64,000 nt of DNA, from assembly GCF_001578775.1 (NCBI RefSeq), contig NZ_KQ969063.1:63154-127153 (forward strand), read 5' to 3'. This stretch comes from Streptococcus cristatus. Lineage in GTDB: Bacteria > Bacillota > Bacilli > Lactobacillales > Streptococcaceae. The notes under the pieces are model-generated. The model was not told the DNA's origin. It worked only from the letters and a program-made list of their open reading frames with translations, and did no database searches. The position numbers and the translations under genes were made by a program. Each line of letters opens with the position of its first letter. Position 1 is the first letter of the stretch. Below, piece by piece: positions 35,093 to 44,495 of this stretch.

Positions 35093-35971
35093 TTAAAAAG
35101 ATTGAACGGATGGGGTATGGTTAAAGAGGGCATGGGTCGCCTTATAGATATGGTAGGCTGTTGCCGCGTTATTCATCGTATAGAGATGGATCCCTGCTAC
35201 ATCATGGGTCACCAAGTCGACAATCTGATCCACCGCATAGGCTAAACCAGCTGTCCGCAGGGATTCTGGATCATGTTCATACTTATCCAGAATAGCCTTG
35301 AATTTGCGCGGAAGATGAATATTCTCACACGTTTTCAAAAGACGAAGCGCTTGGTTTCGGTTAAGAATCGGCATGATACCTGCATGAATCGGAACATCAA
35401 TCCCAGCCAAGGTACACTTATCTTGGAAATCATAGAAACGTTCATTGTCAAAGAAGAGCTGAGTGACAAGACTAGAGCAGCCCGCATCAACCTTTTTCTT
35501 TAGATTCTGAATATCTGAGATCTGGTTTGGTGAGTCTGGGTGTCCCTCTGGATAGCAAGCACCGATAATGTCAAAATGTGGTGCTTCTGTCTTGATATAC
35601 TCAATCAAGTCAGTCGCATATCTAAAATCATCCTTAGGCGCCACATCTGGAAAAATATCGCCCCGTAAAGCCAAAATCTGATTGACCCCAACACGATCCA
35701 AAGCCTGCAAAATATTGGACACCATTTCTTTGGTTAGATAAACAGCTGGCAAATGGGCAATCGTTGGAATCTCAAGGTCATTGGAGATGAACTCAGCCAA
35801 ACGAACCGTTGTCTCCTCAATATCAAATTTATTATTGCTGGCAGTCACACTGATAAAGTGGGGAGCCAGATCTTGCATCTCCCTCAACGCCTGAAAAATC
35901 TTATCATTGCCTACTGCTGGGTTAGGAGGAAATACTTCAAATGAGAGACTAGGAGTTTGGCGATTCACCAT
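35093..35971 (-). CDS. metF: 5,10-methylenetetrahydrofolate reductase MetF
   Basis: 292 aa flavoprotein TIM barrel. It reduces methylene-THF to 5-methyl-THF, the methyl donor for MetE. Landmarks: LSFEVFPPNP (catalytic Glu), FISVTASNNK, NILALRGD (here NQILALRGD), GACYPEGHPDSP and LVTQLFFDNERFYDF. Start ATG 35969-35971 after GAAAGGAATTTTATCTCT. It lies 103 bases after metE on the same strand; the pair makes methionine from homocysteine without cobalamin. Confidence 0.95.
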   Translation of the reverse strand: MVNRQTPSLSFEVFPPNPAVGNDKIFQALREMQDLAPHFISVTASNNKFDIEETTVRLAEFISNDLEIPTIAHLPAVYLTKEMVSNILQALDRVGVNQILALRGDIFPDVAPKDDFRYATDLIEYIKTEAPHFDIIGACYPEGHPDSPNQISDIQNLKKKVDAGCSSLVTQLFFDNERFYDFQDKCTLAGIDVPIHAGIMPILNRNQALRLLKTCENIHLPRKFKAILDKYEHDPESLRTAGLAYAVDQIVDLVTHDVAGIHLYTMNNAATAYHIYKATHALFNHTPSVQSF

Positions 35972-36014
35972 AGAGATAAAATTCCTTTCAATCTACTAAC
36001 TAGCAGCCTATAAC

Positions 36015-36045
36015 AAACCTGCAAACAGCTTTGTTGCAGGTTTAT
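36015..36045 (-). terminator. Hairpin between metE and metF
   Basis: Minus strand AAACCTGCAA ... TTTGCAGGTTT, followed only weakly by T. It is possibly a partial terminator that lowers metF expression relative to metE. Confidence 0.5.
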
Positions 36046-36074
36046 CAGAGCTGAGTTTAAATGTAGAAATAATA

Positions 36075-38327
36075 TTAATTCAGTTTTTGTCTAGCTGCTT
36101 TGGCCGCTTCTACAAGGCGGATCAAGCTTTCTTTTGTTTCTGGGATACCACGTGTTTTCAAACCACAGTCAGGGTTGATCCAAACCTTCTTGCTTGGTAC
36201 TTTGGCAAGGATAGCTTCGATGGTGTGGTCGATTTCGCCTTCATTTGGCACACGAGGTGAGTGGATATCGTAAACCCCAGGTCCCACTTCTGTTTGGAAG
36301 TTCTTCGCTTTGAGTTCGTCCAAGATTTCAAGGTTTGAACGGCTGGCTTCAAAGGAAATAACGTCCGCATCCATGTTGTCGATAGCTGGGATGATATCTG
36401 TAAATTCTGAGTAACACATGTGAGTGTGGATTTGCGTATCAGGCGCTACTGTAGAGTGTACCAAGCGGAAGGCTGGAATTGCCCAGTCAAGGTAGTCTTC
36501 GTACCAGTCACTACGACGAAGTGGCAATTTTTCACGAAGAGCAGCCTCGTCAATCTGGATAATCTTCACGCCAGCAGCTTCAAGGTCAAGCACTTCGTCC
36601 TTGATAGCAAGGGCGATTTGAAGAGTTGAGTCCTTGATAGAGATGTCTTCACGTGGGAATGACCAATTAAGGATGGTAACTGGTCCGGTCAACATACCTT
36701 TAACAGGTTTGTCAGTACGGCTTTGTGCGTAGCTAGACCATTTGACAGTGATTGGGTTGAGACGAGTGACATCACCCCAGATGATTGGTGGTTTCACCCC
36801 ACGCATACCGTATGATTGCACCCAACCATTCTTAGAAAAGAGGTAACCTGACAAGTTTTGACCGAAGTACTCAACCATGTCGTTACGCTCGAACTCACCG
36901 TGCACCAGCACGTCAAATCCAACTTCTTCTTGCCATTTGATCCATTCGTCGATGGTTTCAGCAAGAAAGGCATCGTATTCTTCTTGTGACAATTCACCCT
37001 TGCGGAAGGCCAAGCGTTTGGCACGAACTTCCTTAGTTTGAGGGAATGAACCGATGGTTGTTGTTGGAAGAGCTGGAAGTTTGAAGGCTTCTTCTTGGAT
37101 AGCTTCACGTTCCGCAAAGGCTGGCAAACGAGTATAGTCAGCGTCTGTCAAGCCAGCGATACGCGCACGAAGTTCTGCATTTTCACCCACACGTTCAGTC
37201 GCAAAGAGTTCTTTGTTTGCTGCAAGAGCTGCTTCACCTTGACCATTACGGATGGCATCCAAGTCACGAAGTTCTTCCAATTTTTCAACCGCAAAAGCAA
37301 AGTGGTTCAAGATAGCTGGCTCAAATTCTTCGTTAGCTGTTGTAAATGGCACATGAAGAAGTGAGCATGAGCTAGTCAAGACGATGTTTTCAGCTGGGAT
37401 TTGCTCAAGAACAGCCAAGCTCTTTTCGTAGTTGTTACGCCAGATGTTTTTACCATTGACAATACCTGCATAGAGAGTCTTGTCAGCTGGGAAGCCACCT
37501 TTAACAAGTTCAAGAGTTTTCTTACCTTCAACAAAGTCAAGACCAATGGCATCTACTGGCAAGTTCACAAGGTCAGCGTAGACGTCACGAACGTCACCAA
37601 AGTAAGTTTGAAGCAAGACTTCAAGACCTTTTTTATCAGCCAAAAGTTTGTTGTAGAGGTTCAAGAAGAGAGCTTTTTCTTCAGCAGTCAAATCTTTGAC
37701 AAGAGCCGCTTCGTCGAGTTGGATGCGAGTCACACCAAGTTCAGCCAATTTTGCAAAAACTTCTTGGTAAGCAGCTACTAAGCTGTCTACGAAGTCTTCT
37801 GCTTTCACGCCTTCTTCAAAGTCTGACAATTGAAGGAAGGTGAATGGACCCACAAGGACAGGACGAGTGTTCAATCCAAGTTCTTTTGCTTCTTGGAATT
37901 CGTCAAAGATCTTGTGACCTGCCAATTTAACTTGAGTGTCTTTTTCAAATTTAGGAACAATATAGTGGTAGTTGGTGTTGAACCATTTCTTCATCGGAAG
38001 GGCACGCACATCCCCTTTTTCTCCTTGGTAACCACGCGCCAAGGCAAAGTAGCGCTCAAGGTCAGTCAAGTCCAAGTTTTGAACAGAAGCAGGCACCACG
38101 TTGAAAAGGAAAGCTGCATCTAGGAAGTTGTCATAGTGAGAAAAGTCATTTGATGGGATTTCAGTGATGCCCTTTTCTTTGACAATGTTCCAGTGCTTCG
38201 CACGCAAGTCTTTCGCTGCTGCCAAGAGTTCGTCTGCTGAGATTTCATTTCTAAAGTATTTTTCAGTTGTAAATTTTAATTCGCGGAATTCACCAAAACG
38301 AGGGAAACCAATGATAGTCGTTGACAT
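36075..38327 (-). CDS. metE: Cobalamin-independent methionine synthase MetE
   Basis: 750 aa. It transfers the methyl group of 5-methyl-THF-(Glu)n to homocysteine. Two barrel halves are visible. The C-terminal half carries the zinc ligands: HTHMCYSEF (His and Cys) and [10 protein letters not shown] (Cys). Further family blocks are [14 protein letters not shown] (about residues 427-440) and [15 protein letters not shown]. The start follows TTTGGAGGACGTTT. Codon use looks strongly biased, in keeping with an abundant enzyme. Controlled by the MET-box upstream (inference). Confidence 0.96.
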   Translation of the reverse strand: MSTTIIGFPRFGEFRELKFTTEKYFRNEISADELLAAAKDLRAKHWNIVKEKGITEIPSNDFSHYDNFLDAAFLFNVVPASVQNLDLTDLERYFALARGYQGEKGDVRALPMKKWFNTNYHYIVPKFEKDTQVKLAGHKIFDEFQEAKELGLNTRPVLVGPFTFLQLSDFEEGVKAEDFVDSLVAAYQEVFAKLAELGVTRIQLDEAALVKDLTAEEKALFLNLYNKLLADKKGLEVLLQTYFGDVRDVYADLVNLPVDAIGLDFVEGKKTLELVKGGFPADKTLYAGIVNGKNIWRNNYEKSLAVLEQIPAENIVLTSSCSLLHVPFTTANEEFEPAILNHFAFAVEKLEELRDLDAIRNGQGEAALAANKELFATERVGENAELRARIAGLTDADYTRLPAFAEREAIQEEAFKLPALPTTTIGSFPQTKEVRAKRLAFRKGELSQEEYDAFLAETIDEWIKWQEEVGFDVLVHGEFERNDMVEYFGQNLSGYLFSKNGWVQSYGMRGVKPPIIWGDVTRLNPITVKWSSYAQSRTDKPVKGMLTGPVTILNWSFPREDISIKDSTLQIALAIKDEVLDLEAAGVKIIQIDEAALREKLPLRRSDWYEDYLDWAIPAFRLVHSTVAPDTQIHTHMCYSEFTDIIPAIDNMDADVISFEASRSNLEILDELKAKNFQTEVGPGVYDIHSPRVPNEGEIDHTIEAILAKVPSKKVWINPDCGLKTRGIPETKESLIRLVEAAKAARQKLN

Positions 38328-38408
38328 AAACGTCCTCCAAAAATTGTTGTTGAAACTATCTTAACAGAAAATCCGCCCTCTGTATAATTGGAATTTCCCA
38401 GAGTTTGA

Positions 38409-38425
38409 TATAGTTTAAAACTATA
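38409..38425. promoter_or_regulatory. MET-box (MtaR/MetR-type binding site) upstream of metE
   Basis: Perfect TATAGTTTAAAACTATA palindrome, extending two further bases on each side (38407-38427). It matches the LysR-type methionine-regulon site described for streptococci. It sits about 82 bases before the metE start. Confidence 0.85.
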
Positions 38426-38440
38426 TCACTATTATATACA

Positions 38441-38480
38441 AAAGAAAAAGATTTGAGACACGTGTCTCAAATCCTTTTTT
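38441..38480. terminator. Bidirectional terminator between metE and the toxin-antitoxin locus
   Basis: A 24-bp perfect palindrome (38450-38473, core GAGACACGTGTCTC), with AAAAG to its left and CTTTTTTT to its right. It most likely ends the minus-strand higBA transcript. Confidence 0.75.
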
Positions 38481-38703
38481 TGCTTGTTTTTAAGTTACAT
38501 ACTACTTTATAGATTAAAACAGGCTATCGCTAATTCTTATAAACAACTATGGCTTGTTATTAGAAAAGACTATAGGTTATCTAAATTTTGATCTTTTTGA
38601 TTTCTCTTATCGCTTTTTAATAAAATGAGCGAATCAATTGGAGTCCACTGCTAACTATACTAAACTTTAAGCATCTTTTCATCTTCTAAAAATTTCCTGA
38701 CAC
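38481..38703. other. Intergenic stretch, nothing recognised
   Basis: AT-rich; no gene, repeat or clear hairpin beyond the terminator at its left end. Confidence 0.6.
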
Positions 38704-39789
38704 TTAAGATACAAAGTAATAATTTTCTTTTAGTTCTCGGAAACGATCAAAACTGAGAATGCCCTCATTTTGTAATCTTCCTAGAACAATACTCGGGTGA
38801 ATATTTATTTCTTCAGCAAATTGAAGGATGTCCGACTTATCAAAGTTTCCTTTTTCTACAAAAGTTTGATAGTCTTCAGGGTTTATCAAAAGATCTTTTG
38901 CAAACTGGTCTGCCTCTTCCTCAGAACGTCGGTAGGATTCACTATTTCCATCATCAGATGAAAAATCATTCTCCAGAATGTGCCCAATCTCATGAAATAG
39001 TGAGAACCAGAAAATGTCTGACGCTTTGTTTCGATCTGTGAGTAAAAGCAAGGCACTGCCATTACTGAATTTTTTAGTCGCTCCATTTAGATTGGCATTT
39101 GGCAAAGCAGGTAGACCTACTAGGACCACACCACAGTCTAGCAAGATATCATACAAGCATTGAGGAAAAACTTCTGGATTTTGTCTCGTCAACTTTCTCA
39201 ACGCAGGCAGGCTTCTCTCTAGCTTTCTGCGATTGAGTTTAATTGTCGTTTTATCACGCGCCTTTTTAGATGCCAACTCCAGCATGATATTAGAGTTTAC
39301 TATACTTTTAGTTGTAAACTCACGCGTATTCCGATAGCTGACTAAATGGTTAAAAGATGTAAGGTTTTCTAAACTTGCCACACCTAAAATCTTGCGAAGC
39401 TCGATAATCTTTTCATTCAAGCTATAGCGTTTGTCTGGCACGTAGCCTTCTTCCTTAAAATACTTGAAATCTATCATCTCACAGATTTCTTTCTCGCTAC
39501 CTTCTTCTAGCTCTTTTTGTTCTACAATCTCTGCAACTTTTACATCATAAGCATTCTGAAGATTGAGCCAGGTTTGCATAGAAACTCCACTTAGCTTGGC
39601 TAATTTATGAGCCGTTTCCTTACTAATGGACTCCTCAGCATTGACAAGCTTGCTGACAGTCTTTGCCGAAACTCCCAAACGCTCCGCAAACTCTTTCTGC
39701 GTTACATTATAATCTTCAATCAACTCTTCAACATACTGACCTGGATGAAAAGCAATCAGGTCTTTGTATTCAACAATTTTATTACTCAT
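38704..39789 (-). CDS. HigA-type antitoxin fused to an ImmA/IrrE zinc-protease-like domain
   Basis: 361 aa. The N-terminal HigA/XRE helix-turn-helix (about 15-85; FHPGQYVEELIEDYNVTQKEFAERLGVSAKTVSKL) is joined to a C-terminal ImmA/IrrE domain with HEIGH (266-270) and a downstream EEEAD supplying the third metal ligand. It probably neutralises the toxin encoded just upstream and represses their promoter. The protease-like domain might trigger antitoxin or repressor cleavage under stress (inference). The start (39787-39789) follows GAGGAGGTCAGC and overlaps the toxin gene by 8 bases. Confidence 0.88.
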   Translation of the reverse strand: MSNKIVEYKDLIAFHPGQYVEELIEDYNVTQKEFAERLGVSAKTVSKLVNAEESISKETAHKLAKLSGVSMQTWLNLQNAYDVKVAEIVEQKELEEGSEKEICEMIDFKYFKEEGYVPDKRYSLNEKIIELRKILGVASLENLTSFNHLVSYRNTREFTTKSIVNSNIMLELASKKARDKTTIKLNRRKLERSLPALRKLTRQNPEVFPQCLYDILLDCGVVLVGLPALPNANLNGATKKFSNGSALLLLTDRNKASDIFWFSLFHEIGHILENDFSSDDGNSESYRRSEEEADQFAKDLLINPEDYQTFVEKGNFDKSDILQFAEEINIHPSIVLGRLQNEGILSFDRFRELKENYYFVS

Positions 39790-40120
39790 AGTGATTGCTG
39801 ACCTCCTCTATTTTTAGGATTTCGATTTCAATGGGACTAGGAAATACCTTTTCTAGATCCTCCTCACGAAATTCTACAATCAAACGATAGGAACTCTTTC
39901 GACCGTCTATATCCAAAGCAAACTGTCCTTGTCTCTTTCCCTTGAGTTGGTGAAAGTGATACTTAGGAAATGCTGTCACACTAGCCAAAGAATCCGCCGC
40001 TTCCAAAAAGTTGATCAACTGATGCAACTTTACAGCAATCTTATCCGAAAAATCTTTTTTCGCCCGCCTCAGCTCTGTGCACTGCTTTTTAACAGTTTTA
40101 TTTGTATAGATAAGCTTCAT
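39782..40120 (-). CDS. HigB/RelE-ParE-superfamily toxin
   Basis: 112 aa. MKLIYTNKTVKKQCTELRRAKK, then HQLKGKRQGQFALDIDGRKSSYRLIVEF and a C-terminal EIEILKIEEVSNHY match the type II toxin RelE/ParE fold (HigB-like host-inhibition family). Such toxins usually cut mRNA on ribosomes. It is the first gene of the pair (toxin before antitoxin, as in higBA), with GGAAAGGGACAT before the ATG. Confidence 0.87.
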   Translation of the reverse strand: MKLIYTNKTVKKQCTELRRAKKDFSDKIAVKLHQLINFLEAADSLASVTAFPKYHFHQLKGKRQGQFALDIDGRKSSYRLIVEFREEDLEKVFPSPIEIEILKIEEVSNHYE

Positions 40121-40138
40121 ATGTCCCTTTCCGTTAAA

Positions 40139-40171
40139 TTAAATTACCTTTTAGGTAATTTAATTATACCA
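40139..40171 (-). promoter_or_regulatory. higBA promoter and operator
   Basis: Minus strand extended -10 TGGTATAAT (40171-40163). A perfect 25-bp inverted repeat (40139-40163; arms TTAAATTACCT and AGGTAATTTAA, spacer 3) begins at its last base. This is where an autoregulating HigA would bind. Confidence 0.75.
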
Positions 40172-40182
40172 TCTTTAGACAA

Positions 40183-40213
40183 TAAAAACCAGCCAAAAGT
40201 AGTTTGGCTGGGA
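40183..40213 (-). terminator. Terminator of the hsdS-hsdM transcript
   Basis: Minus strand CCAGCCAAA-N5-TTTGGCTGG followed by TTTTTATTG, 37 bases after the hsdM stop. Confidence 0.8.
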
Positions 40214-40249
40214 TTTTAAGTCGGGTTGACGTATCTAACTACTTTCCCA

Positions 40250-41851
40250 TCACCCTTTGAACTCCTTCAGAAACTGTTTGAGATCGGCATCAGCTTCTGG
40301 TGTGGTTCCGTGGAGTTGGTTCAGCATTTCAAGTAGAAAAGCTGTTTGGCTTTCGATTGCTTTATTTGTCTCGTTAATCTTGCTGACGATGTCTGTCAGT
40401 GGCTCTACTACTTCTTCTTCAAAGGTATCTACGTAACGAGGGATATTGAGGTTGTAGTCATTTTCGACGATTTCTTCATAGCTTGCTAGATGGGCAAATT
40501 TATCAACCTCCTCACGAGACTTGTAGGCTTCTAAAATCTTCTCGATATGAGCATCCGTCATAATATTCTGGTTTTTCCCCTTATCAAACTCCTTAGAGGC
40601 ATCGATAAAGTAAACATCACGATTGGTACGGTTCTTTTTGAGAATGATAACTGTAGTCGGAATGCTGGTATTAAAGAAGATATTAGCAGGCAAACCGATA
40701 ACCGTATCAATAGCCCCTTCTTCCAACAAGGACTTACGAATGGTCCCCTCAGCATTGCCACGGAAAAGGACACCGTGAGGAAGGACGATAGCCATGACCC
40801 CATTATCCTGCTTGAGGTGGTAATATCCATGCAGGAGAAAGGCAAAGTCAGCCTTAGACTGGGGCGCAAGTTTCCCAAAAGGAGAGAAACGAGGGTCATT
40901 CAAGAAGCCAGAGCTTGCTGACCACTTGGCTGAGTATGGAGGGTTCATGAGAACACCGTCAAAGTTGGTTGGCTCTTGAGTCGGCCAGTCTTCATCCAGT
41001 GTATCGGCATTGTGTAGAAATTGATTCTCTACTGGAACACCGTGTAGGATCATGTTCATCCGAGCCAAGTTATAGGTCGAGGTATTGAGCTCCTGACCAA
41101 AGTAGACAACAGTTTGGGGTTTGTGAGAGTATTTCTTGGCATTGAGCAAGAGAGAGCCAGAACCCATGGTCGCATCATAGATGGTAAAACCTTGCTGGTC
41201 TTCACGACCCAAAAAGGCAATCTGAGTCATGAGTTTGGCAACAGGCTGAGGGGTATAAAACTCACCAGCCTTTTTCCCAGAGTCTGTTGCAAACTGACCG
41301 ATCAGGTACTCATAGGCATCCCCCAGCATATCACCAGCATGACCAGCTACATCCAGCACAGCCAACTCTTTCATAACTGCTGCCACCGTTTGGTTTTGCT
41401 TTTGCGGAGTTGCTCCTAGCTTTTTAGAGTAGAGGTCGATATCTTCAAAGAGATTTTCATAGAGATCGTCACTCTGCTCGATGTCACGAAAACCTTGAGC
41501 CAAGTCTTCCAGCTGGAAAGTCCCCTCATTGACACGTGCTACCAGAGCCGTAAAGGTTAAGTCTGGTTTGATGATATAGTTAAGCTCATCATTCATGACA
41601 GAGACCAGATCCTCATGGGTATCCGCATCCTCGTAGTAGTTGCGATAGACCTCAAGGGCAGCCTCAAGACTATCCGTCCTCTCCTCCATGGTCTCCGCCA
41701 CGAAAAAGAGCATCTTGTCTGACAGATACTTATAAAAGACCATACCCAAGAGATAGGACTTATAGTCATTGGCATCCATCTTAGAGCGGAGAACATCCGC
41801 TGAGTTCCACAGGGCTTGGTAGAGCGACTGGGACGTTTGTGTTGTTTCCAT
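40250..41851 (-). CDS. hsdM: Type I restriction-modification methyltransferase subunit HsdM
   Basis: 533 aa. N6-adenine methyltransferase of a type I R-M system. The helical N-terminal domain (SADVLRSKMDANDYKSYLLGMVFYKYL) is followed by AGEFYTPQPVAKLM (about 195-208), SAM motif I in DATMGSGSLLL (226-236) and catalytic NPPYSAKW (303-310). I chose the ATG at about 41851, which is preceded by AGAAAGAAAC and gives the family's METTQTSQSL-like start. An in-frame ATG at 41896 overlapping the previous stop lacks a ribosome binding site. Last gene of the R-M locus. Confidence 0.94.
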   Translation of the reverse strand: METTQTSQSLYQALWNSADVLRSKMDANDYKSYLLGMVFYKYLSDKMLFFVAETMEERTDSLEAALEVYRNYYEDADTHEDLVSVMNDELNYIIKPDLTFTALVARVNEGTFQLEDLAQGFRDIEQSDDLYENLFEDIDLYSKKLGATPQKQNQTVAAVMKELAVLDVAGHAGDMLGDAYEYLIGQFATDSGKKAGEFYTPQPVAKLMTQIAFLGREDQQGFTIYDATMGSGSLLLNAKKYSHKPQTVVYFGQELNTSTYNLARMNMILHGVPVENQFLHNADTLDEDWPTQEPTNFDGVLMNPPYSAKWSASSGFLNDPRFSPFGKLAPQSKADFAFLLHGYYHLKQDNGVMAIVLPHGVLFRGNAEGTIRKSLLEEGAIDTVIGLPANIFFNTSIPTTVIILKKNRTNRDVYFIDASKEFDKGKNQNIMTDAHIEKILEAYKSREEVDKFAHLASYEEIVENDYNLNIPRYVDTFEEEVVEPLTDIVSKINETNKAIESQTAFLLEMLNQLHGTTPEADADLKQFLKEFKG

Positions 41852-41892
41852 AATGTTTCTTTCTAAGTTGTGCAATTTTTTTAAACAAGCAA

Positions 41893-42648
41893 TCATTTAT
41901 AACAAATCACTTCATTTTCGATGGTTTGAATCAAATCTAAAGGAATAGAGGAGACTGGAAGTTGATAAACGATATTTTTTCGAGGGTTATAAAATCCAAG
42001 ATTTTGGATAGAAAGGAAGTCAGAGTCAAAGGAATGTAGTCCCATGATATAGTATACAAGAACTTGTAGTGTATGGTCTTTATTGGGAGCTGTTTTAGTC
42101 ACCTTAAAATCCCATAATGTATCCTTGGTAAGAAAATCTCCATCACCCTTGTCAATCGTATCGGTATAACCTCCAAGAAAATGAAAGCCATCCTTTACCA
42201 AAGGACCATAGAGGTCGAAAAAGCAAAGACTTCGTTCTACCATGATACGAATATTCTCGATCGTTTCCGAGTCCAGCGATATTTCCTCAAAGGACTTATA
42301 ATACTTAATCCCTGCACGAAGGACAACATCAAAACAAGCCAATCGACAGGCACTATCAATCGATAAATCATCCAATCCTGTCACCAAATCTAATAACGCT
42401 TCTGCTAGATCTTCCATACCAATCATACGGGCACCCATGAGAGAAATCTCGAAAGCACTCCTAGCGTCCGTGCCGTTCATAAACCGAGTCAGGTAGTCCA
42501 CACAAATCCCCACTAAACTAGGAGATACAGATTCTACTGGATGCAGAACTCTGTGATCTTCGAACTGCTCTACTGAAAATAACTTGATGGGCAGATAACC
42601 ACCTCGAGGTTGGTTAATTTCTTTGATACGTTGTGTCACTGATACCAT
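41893..42648 (-). CDS. PD-(D/E)XK nuclease-like protein of unknown role, between hsdS and hsdM
   Basis: 251 aa, not recognised as a named family. The helical N-terminal two-thirds (VSPSLVGICVDYLTRFMNGTD and following) leads to GDGDFLTKDTLWDFKVTK: Asp171, Asp180 and Lys182 fit the D...(D/E)xK core of restriction-type nucleases. LQVLVYYIMG (194-203) fits the Q-x(n)-Y helix that often follows. The start has AAAAAGGAGAACTT, 12 bases after the hsdS stop, and the stop is close to hsdM, so it is firmly inside the R-M operon. It could be an accessory nuclease or a catalytically dead modulator. Confidence 0.65.
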   Translation of the reverse strand: MVSVTQRIKEINQPRGGYLPIKLFSVEQFEDHRVLHPVESVSPSLVGICVDYLTRFMNGTDARSAFEISLMGARMIGMEDLAEALLDLVTGLDDLSIDSACRLACFDVVLRAGIKYYKSFEEISLDSETIENIRIMVERSLCFFDLYGPLVKDGFHFLGGYTDTIDKGDGDFLTKDTLWDFKVTKTAPNKDHTLQVLVYYIMGLHSFDSDFLSIQNLGFYNPRKNIVYQLPVSSIPLDLIQTIENEVICYK

Positions 42649-42660
42649 AAGTTCTCCTTT

Positions 42661-43908
42661 TTAGATAAACATATCCTGCAAGAGTTTCTTTTTCAGAGTC
42701 TCAAGCTGAGTAATTTTTTCTTGGTGAGAGTTGATGAGGTTATCAAGATTTGAAAAATAACCACCGATAGCTTGTTGTTCAGCCAGTTCTTTAGGTATTA
42801 CTAATCTAGTATTGAAAAAATCAGCTGGTGCAATGTTTAATAATCCATGATTTCGCGCTCCCTCAGCAGCACACATTGAAACCTCTCTATGCCAATTATC
42901 ACTTTCATAATAATGAGTAAGATAGTCCGAATCAACATCTACTGCTTTAAAAAGGATATACAAAGTAGATAATACTCCATTCTCATACTTATCAAGACGC
43001 TTTATTGCTCCTAAGGGATAACCTGTCGAATAACTTTTATTGTATGCGAACTCCCCTTTTTTTATAAGATAATATCCACTTACATCTTTTGAAGCTATCT
43101 TCTTCTGAAAGAATTCCTCTTGATCTATCAAACCGAATTGAGCAGATATCGTTAAGGCTCTTTCTGATACTAAATCATTATTCTTTCGTGTCACACGTTT
43201 AGATATATCTTTTAATCTTTTTTCAACCCACTCACCTTCAAATCCATCTATACGAATCTCAGGAACTGTCTGCCCAGCTTTTGGAAACATCTTAGAGAGC
43301 ATGGTTGCCTTGAGGGATTGGTAGTTAGCAAGATTGTCCTTGTAGCTAAAAAGAAGGTCATCCAAGGTGCGGAAGAGAGAGCCGATGGCGGACTGTTCTT
43401 CTAATGATGTGGGCAAACAAACTTTGAGATTTGATAAAGATTTTTGACTAACTCCTTTTGCAGTTCCTCCGCTAGATAAAGAAGTTAATTTATTAAATAT
43501 TTTTTGGCTACGCAATAAAGTGGCTAAAAAATCTTCCCGAATTAAATCACGTTTAACTTCAAAGGCAATCGTACGTTGACTTAGAATATACAAATCATCA
43601 TTAGGAATCTGTGCAACATTACCCATCGGTGCCTCAGTAGTAAAAACAACTTGTCCTTTATGAAGATGATTATCTCCCATCCATCGTTCATACAATTCTT
43701 GATCTCCATAATTGGCAGTGGCCTTGAAATCAATATAGCCATTCTTTACATTTAATGCCGATAAAGCTAGATAACCTGTATCACTCCAACTTAAACCTAA
43801 TTTTTTAGGTGTTCTACCCCTGTAATCTATGATTTTTTCTATATTAGATAATAAAGGTCTTTTAACCCAATCTTTCTTTTCTCTATTAAAAATAATTTTA
43901 GGTATCAT
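42661..43908 (-). CDS. hsdS: Type I R-M specificity subunit HsdS
   Basis: 415 aa. Two target-recognition domains (about 15-165 and 205-365), each followed by a helical conserved region: EEQSAIGSLFRTLDDLLFSYKDNLANYQSLKATML (mid) and EQQAIGGYFSNLDNLINSHQEKITQLETLKKKLLQDMF (end). It dictates the DNA site recognised by HsdM and HsdR. Start: TTG at 43920 versus ATG at 43906-43908. GAGGAAAAG lies just before the ATG, so that is preferred. No second hsdS copy, inverted repeats or recombinase is nearby, so no phase-variable shuffling is visible. It follows the RexB-like gene by 15 bases. Confidence 0.92.
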   Translation of the reverse strand: MIPKIIFNREKKDWVKRPLLSNIEKIIDYRGRTPKKLGLSWSDTGYLALSALNVKNGYIDFKATANYGDQELYERWMGDNHLHKGQVVFTTEAPMGNVAQIPNDDLYILSQRTIAFEVKRDLIREDFLATLLRSQKIFNKLTSLSSGGTAKGVSQKSLSNLKVCLPTSLEEQSAIGSLFRTLDDLLFSYKDNLANYQSLKATMLSKMFPKAGQTVPEIRIDGFEGEWVEKRLKDISKRVTRKNNDLVSERALTISAQFGLIDQEEFFQKKIASKDVSGYYLIKKGEFAYNKSYSTGYPLGAIKRLDKYENGVLSTLYILFKAVDVDSDYLTHYYESDNWHREVSMCAAEGARNHGLLNIAPADFFNTRLVIPKELAEQQAIGGYFSNLDNLINSHQEKITQLETLKKKLLQDMFI

Positions 43909-43923
43909 TCTTTTCCTCAACTC

Positions 43924-44466
43924 TTATAACTCTCTATCTAAAAATTGTTTTAGCTTTTTACGCAATTCGTCATCTAGAATTTCATTTTGTATATCTTCCT
44001 CAAAACTATTATATTTTTTATTTAAGTCATATCTAAAAAGTAATGTAAAATAAATAGCTATTTGAATTGCAGATCCAATAAGTAAGAGAAAAATAAAAAA
44101 CAGGAATAATATATAAATTTCACCCACCCAATTATAGATATTTTCATTAAAAAAAGAAAATATAACGATAATAAAACTAGATATAAATCCTCTATTAACT
44201 ATTGAGACTAGTCTCTTATACTCTTTTAACTTAAGTTTTGATATAAGGGAATTTGTATTTGAACTTAATAAAAAACCGTATAAAGAAAAATAAATACCAA
44301 TAAAAACTGTTGAGATGGTCACTAAATTCGCATTATTTGTATAGGCATTTTTGTAAAACCAATCATATAACTCTAAATAATTTCCTAAAAAAAGAGACAC
44401 TGCAGCAATTAATACAATTATGATTGACAAACTCCACCAAAAATATTTATCAATAAATTTAAGCAT
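43924..44466 (-). CDS. RexB-like four-TM membrane protein (putative abortive-infection effector)
   Basis: 180 aa. Four transmembrane segments (about 11-28, 48-68, 92-107, 116-145) and a charged cytoplasmic tail (146-180). The second helix, SLYGFLLSSNTNSLISK and the following KEYKRLVS-third-helix arrangement parallel lambda RexB (helix, LIGSRTRRLAK, KIREYGYMTS, helix) as I remember it. RexB is an ion channel that depolarises infected cells when activated by RexA. The start follows AGAAAGGAGATGATGTC. It lies 29 bases after the RexA-like gene. Composition is notably AT-rich compared with hsdM. The homology call needs a profile search. Confidence 0.58.
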   Translation of the reverse strand: MLKFIDKYFWWSLSIIIVLIAAVSLFLGNYLELYDWFYKNAYTNNANLVTISTVFIGIYFSLYGFLLSSNTNSLISKLKLKEYKRLVSIVNRGFISSFIIVIFSFFNENIYNWVGEIYILFLFFIFLLLIGSAIQIAIYFTLLFRYDLNKKYNSFEEDIQNEILDDELRKKLKQFLDREL

Positions 44467-44495
44467 GACATCATCTCCTTTCTAGATTTGGATTT

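Noticed and set aside
37401-37781. Plus-strand frames antisense to metE (several)
   Set aside because: Shadows caused by the strong codon bias of metE; same for the plus-strand frames over spxB.
42661-43908. Phase-variable hsdS shuffling system
   Set aside because: Only one hsdS, no partial hsdS copies, no inverted repeats and no recombinase in the window.
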